Shown here in pieces: positions 5,927 to 6,863 of a stretch of 6,863 bases of DNA. The notes below the pieces were generated by a model. That model had not been told where the DNA came from. It saw nothing but the letters and a program-made list of their open reading frames with translations, and searched no databases. Made by a program: the position numbers and the translations under genes. The first letter of the stretch is position 1. Each line of letters opens with the position of its first letter. This DNA is from Spirochaetaceae bacterium (lineage in GTDB: Bacteria; Spirochaetota; Spirochaetia; Treponematales; Breznakiellaceae): positions 1-6,863 of the forward strand of contig JAITHM010000143.1 of assembly GCA_031279965.1 (NCBI GenBank), written 5' to 3'.

Positions 5927-6475
5927 AAGATCCCGCGAAGATTTGCGGGTTGAGGCCGAGCTTACCGCATCAGCACGGCTTGTGATTTTGCCGACGCGCA
6001 CAACCGCTACCGCGCTGCTGTTTGACGGAATTCCATAATCCTGCTTGGCGCGGTTGATAGCCGCTGCTGTTCCTGTATAAATCCGCGAACCATAGCCCAG
6101 CGCTTGTGCTGCAAGATGCAGATTTTCAACTGCGAGGCCGCAGTCAAGAATTGTGGCGGGATTGGTTCCATCTCCAGCAGTATAGACAATAATTGCGATA
6201 TTGCCGTTTGGTATTGTTTTATCGTTGATTGTTGAAGGCAGCAATGCCGCTGTTCGTACAACGACAAATTTCCAAGGCTGGCCATTGCGGGCGCTGGGAG
6301 CGGCAATACCTGCGGCAAGTATCTGTTCTACATCGGCTTCGTTTATTGAACCGGCGACAAACTTTGATACGCTCATGTTATTTTTAATTACATCATACGC
6401 ATCGTTGTTTCGCTGTTGAGAAAAAACGGCAGCCGCACCGCCTGCCAAAACAACCATAAAAAGCACTTTTTTCAT
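5912..6475 (-). CDS. Exported nitroreductase-fold protein
   Basis: A 187-residue protein of the FMN-dependent nitroreductase superfamily, whose members reduce nitro compounds, quinones or flavins with NAD(P)H. After the signal peptide comes SVSKF (35-39), then a clear family core, APSARNGQPWKFVVV (59-73), and GLAVENLHLAAQALGYGSR (113-131). The end VAVVRVGK (156-163) and a tail with Lys178 and Arg181 also fit. The N-terminus is MKKVLF followed by a hydrophobic run to about residue 18 and FSQQ, a typical signal peptide with likely cleavage near Ser19 and no lipobox Cys, so export is predicted. The usual basic residues of the N-terminal FMN-phosphate motif (R-R-S-x-R/K) are replaced by N-M-S-V-S, so cofactor binding may be weakened or altered. 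The start at 6475 is set by AAGGAGT 5 nt upstream; the frame runs open to 6556 but those codons are unlike protein and lie over the leader. Confidence 0.87.
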   Translation of the reverse strand: MKKVLFMVVLAGGAAAVFSQQRNNDAYDVIKNNMSVSKFVAGSINEADVEQILAAGIAAPSARNGQPWKFVVVRTAALLPSTINDKTIPNGNIAIIVYTAGDGTNPATILDCGLAVENLHLAAQALGYGSRIYTGTAAAINRAKQDYGIPSNSSAVAVVRVGKITSRADAVSSASTRKSSRDLVIYK

Positions 6476-6480
6476 TTGAA

Positions 6481-6487
6481 ACTCCTT
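6481..6487 (-). promoter_or_regulatory. Ribosome binding site of the nitroreductase-fold gene
   Basis: AAGGAGT on the minus strand, with 5 nt between it and the ATG at 6475. It decides the start in favour of the signal-peptide Met over the upstream in-frame ATG at 6556. Confidence 0.85.
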
Positions 6488-6498
6488 AAATTTTAATT

Positions 6499-6513
6499 TA
6501 TTGTCACAATATA
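6499..6513 (-). promoter_or_regulatory. Candidate operator overlapping a -10 box
   Basis: TATTGTCACAATA (6499-6511) is a perfect 6-1-6 inverted repeat. It overlaps the minus-strand TATATT (6508-6513), a possible -10 box for the nitroreductase-fold gene lying 32 nt before its ATG. A repressor bound here would cover the predicted transcription start. Odd-spaced repeats of this kind are used by Fur/PerR-type and other dimeric regulators, but no specific regulator can be named. No good -35 box is visible at 16-19 bp spacing. Confidence 0.35.
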
Positions 6514-6558
6514 CGCTTTTTATCCTAGAGTGAATCATACATTTAGAGCAATCCATTT

Positions 6559-6640
6559 GGGCGCATCCGCCTGCCTTTGGCAGGCAGACCGGGCTATCCG
6601 CTCCAATTCGCTACGCGAATTCCGCTGCTATCCCTTGCGC
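6559..6640. repeat. Structured intergenic element with two hairpins
   Basis: This stretch carries two perfect 7-bp stems with 3-nt loops: GCCTGCC/GGCAGGC (6569-6585) and AATTCGC/GCGAATT (6605-6621), both within GC-rich, non-coding sequence. A similar phrase (GACCGGGCTATCCGCT..., then CTGCTATCCC) seems familiar to me as a dispersed intergenic repeat in other genomes, but that is from memory. Only one copy is present here, so repeat status cannot be shown from this window. Confidence 0.4.
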
Positions 6641-6665
6641 GCTGCCGCACGGCCTTTTCCGGGTA

Positions 6666-6707
6666 AGTGAACAGTGGACAGTGAACAGTGGGCAGTGGGC
6701 AGTGGAC
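6666..6707. repeat. Heptanucleotide tandem repeat, block 1 (six units)
   Basis: Six consecutive 7-bp units of the form AGTGRRC: AGTGAAC, AGTGGAC, AGTGAAC, AGTGGGC, AGTGGGC, AGTGGAC. Variation is confined to positions 5-6 (AA, GA, GG). The block runs directly into the 40-bp direct repeat at 6708. A 7-bp unit does not keep a reading frame, and no ORF covers the block, so it is non-coding. Confidence 0.9.
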
Positions 6708-6747
6708 AGCGGCTTCCGGCCGTGATACGTTACCTAACGCAGACCGC
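6708..6747. repeat. 40-bp exact direct repeat, copy 1
   Basis: Identical over 40 bp to 6805-6844. It holds GCGG (6709-6712) complementary to CCGC (6744-6747), the palindrome CGGCCG (6717-6722) and the hairpin CGTTA-CC-TAACG (6728-6739), so each copy can fold as a branched stem. It is followed by a perfect palindrome GTTAGCTAAC (6751-6760) that copy 2 does not show within the window. Confidence 0.9.
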
Positions 6748-6776
6748 GCCGTTAGCTAACATATCCCGCACCAAAC

Positions 6777-6804
6777 AGTGGGCAGTGGGCAGTGGGCAGT
6801 GAAC
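6777..6804. repeat. Heptanucleotide tandem repeat, block 2 (four units)
   Basis: Four units: AGTGGGC three times, then AGTGAAC, again immediately before the 40-bp repeat. Block plus 40-mer repeats the first block plus 40-mer with a period of 97 bp, but the heptamer number differs (six against four), as expected from slippage. Confidence 0.9.
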
Positions 6805-6844
6805 AGCGGCTTCCGGCCGTGATACGTTACCTAACGCAGACCGC
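6805..6844. repeat. 40-bp exact direct repeat, copy 2
   Basis: Second copy of the 40-mer at 6708-6747, with no mismatch. Sequence after it (from 6845) differs from that after copy 1, and the window ends 19 bp later, so whether the array continues is unknown. Confidence 0.9.
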
Positions 6845-6863
6845 ACGGTTGCGAAGCGATGTC

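Noticed and set aside
5932..5949. CCCGC...GCGGG hairpin as a terminator of the COG4648-type gene
   Set aside because: The stem has only 5 GC pairs plus weak inner pairs, is not followed by a U-tract on either strand, and lies inside the nitroreductase-fold coding region.
6476..6556. Start of the nitroreductase-fold protein at 6556
   Set aside because: It would bury the signal peptide behind 27 unrelated residues, and the AAGGAGT site clearly serves the ATG at 6475.
6666..6863. Possible CRISPR array from the two 40-bp repeats
   Set aside because: Only two copies are seen, and the interval between them is largely made of heptamer repeats rather than a unique spacer. No cas gene is present.

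Overview
The window reads as chromosomal DNA of a spirochaete, most likely a Treponema-like anaerobe. This is a judgement from protein flavour (Pta, Lgt, a PAS/HD-GYP protein, an exported nitroreductase-fold protein), moderate GC, and a repeat-rich tail of a kind I associate from memory with treponemes. No rRNA or other decisive marker is present, so the assignment is tentative.

Layout, left to right. (1) 1-1158, plus: 3' part of folC, cut by the window edge. (2) 2258-1155, minus: a soluble PAS + HD-GYP cyclic-di-GMP phosphodiesterase, tail to tail with folC, the two stop codons sharing one TTAA. (3) 2395-2736, plus: an unrecognised 113-residue helical protein, divergent from the HD-GYP gene. 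(4) 2775-2835: a long imperfect inverted repeat between convergent genes. (5) 3875-2841, minus: pta, with a clear promoter and Shine-Dalgarno site. (6) 5115-4039, minus: lgt, with a very basic C-terminal tail. (7) 5241-5921, plus: a six-helix membrane protein of the COG4648 type, divergent from lgt. (8) 6475-5912, minus: a nitroreductase-fold protein with a signal peptide, convergent with (7) and overlapping it inside a perfect 16-bp palindrome. (9) 6476-6863: gene-free, holding a possible operator, a double-hairpin element, and an array of 7-bp tandem repeats with a 40-bp exact direct repeat of period 97.

The genes are mostly separate housekeeping units: folate polyglutamylation, c-di-GMP turnover, acetyl-CoA/acetyl-phosphate interconversion, and lipoprotein maturation. 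No single pathway ties them together, and I see no mobile-element gene, phage gene, CRISPR array or defence system.

The most interesting pattern concerns translation starts. pta and the nitroreductase-fold gene have AAGGAG-type ribosome sites, with -10-like boxes 31-32 nt upstream of their ATG. The other four starts (HD-GYP gene, the 113-residue protein, lgt, and a tiny ORF ahead of the COG4648 gene) lack a good site in front of the ATG and instead have a -10-like hexamer ending only 6-7 nt upstream. That geometry predicts leaderless mRNAs. The repeat array at the right end and the exported nitroreductase-fold protein are the next most worthwhile leads.
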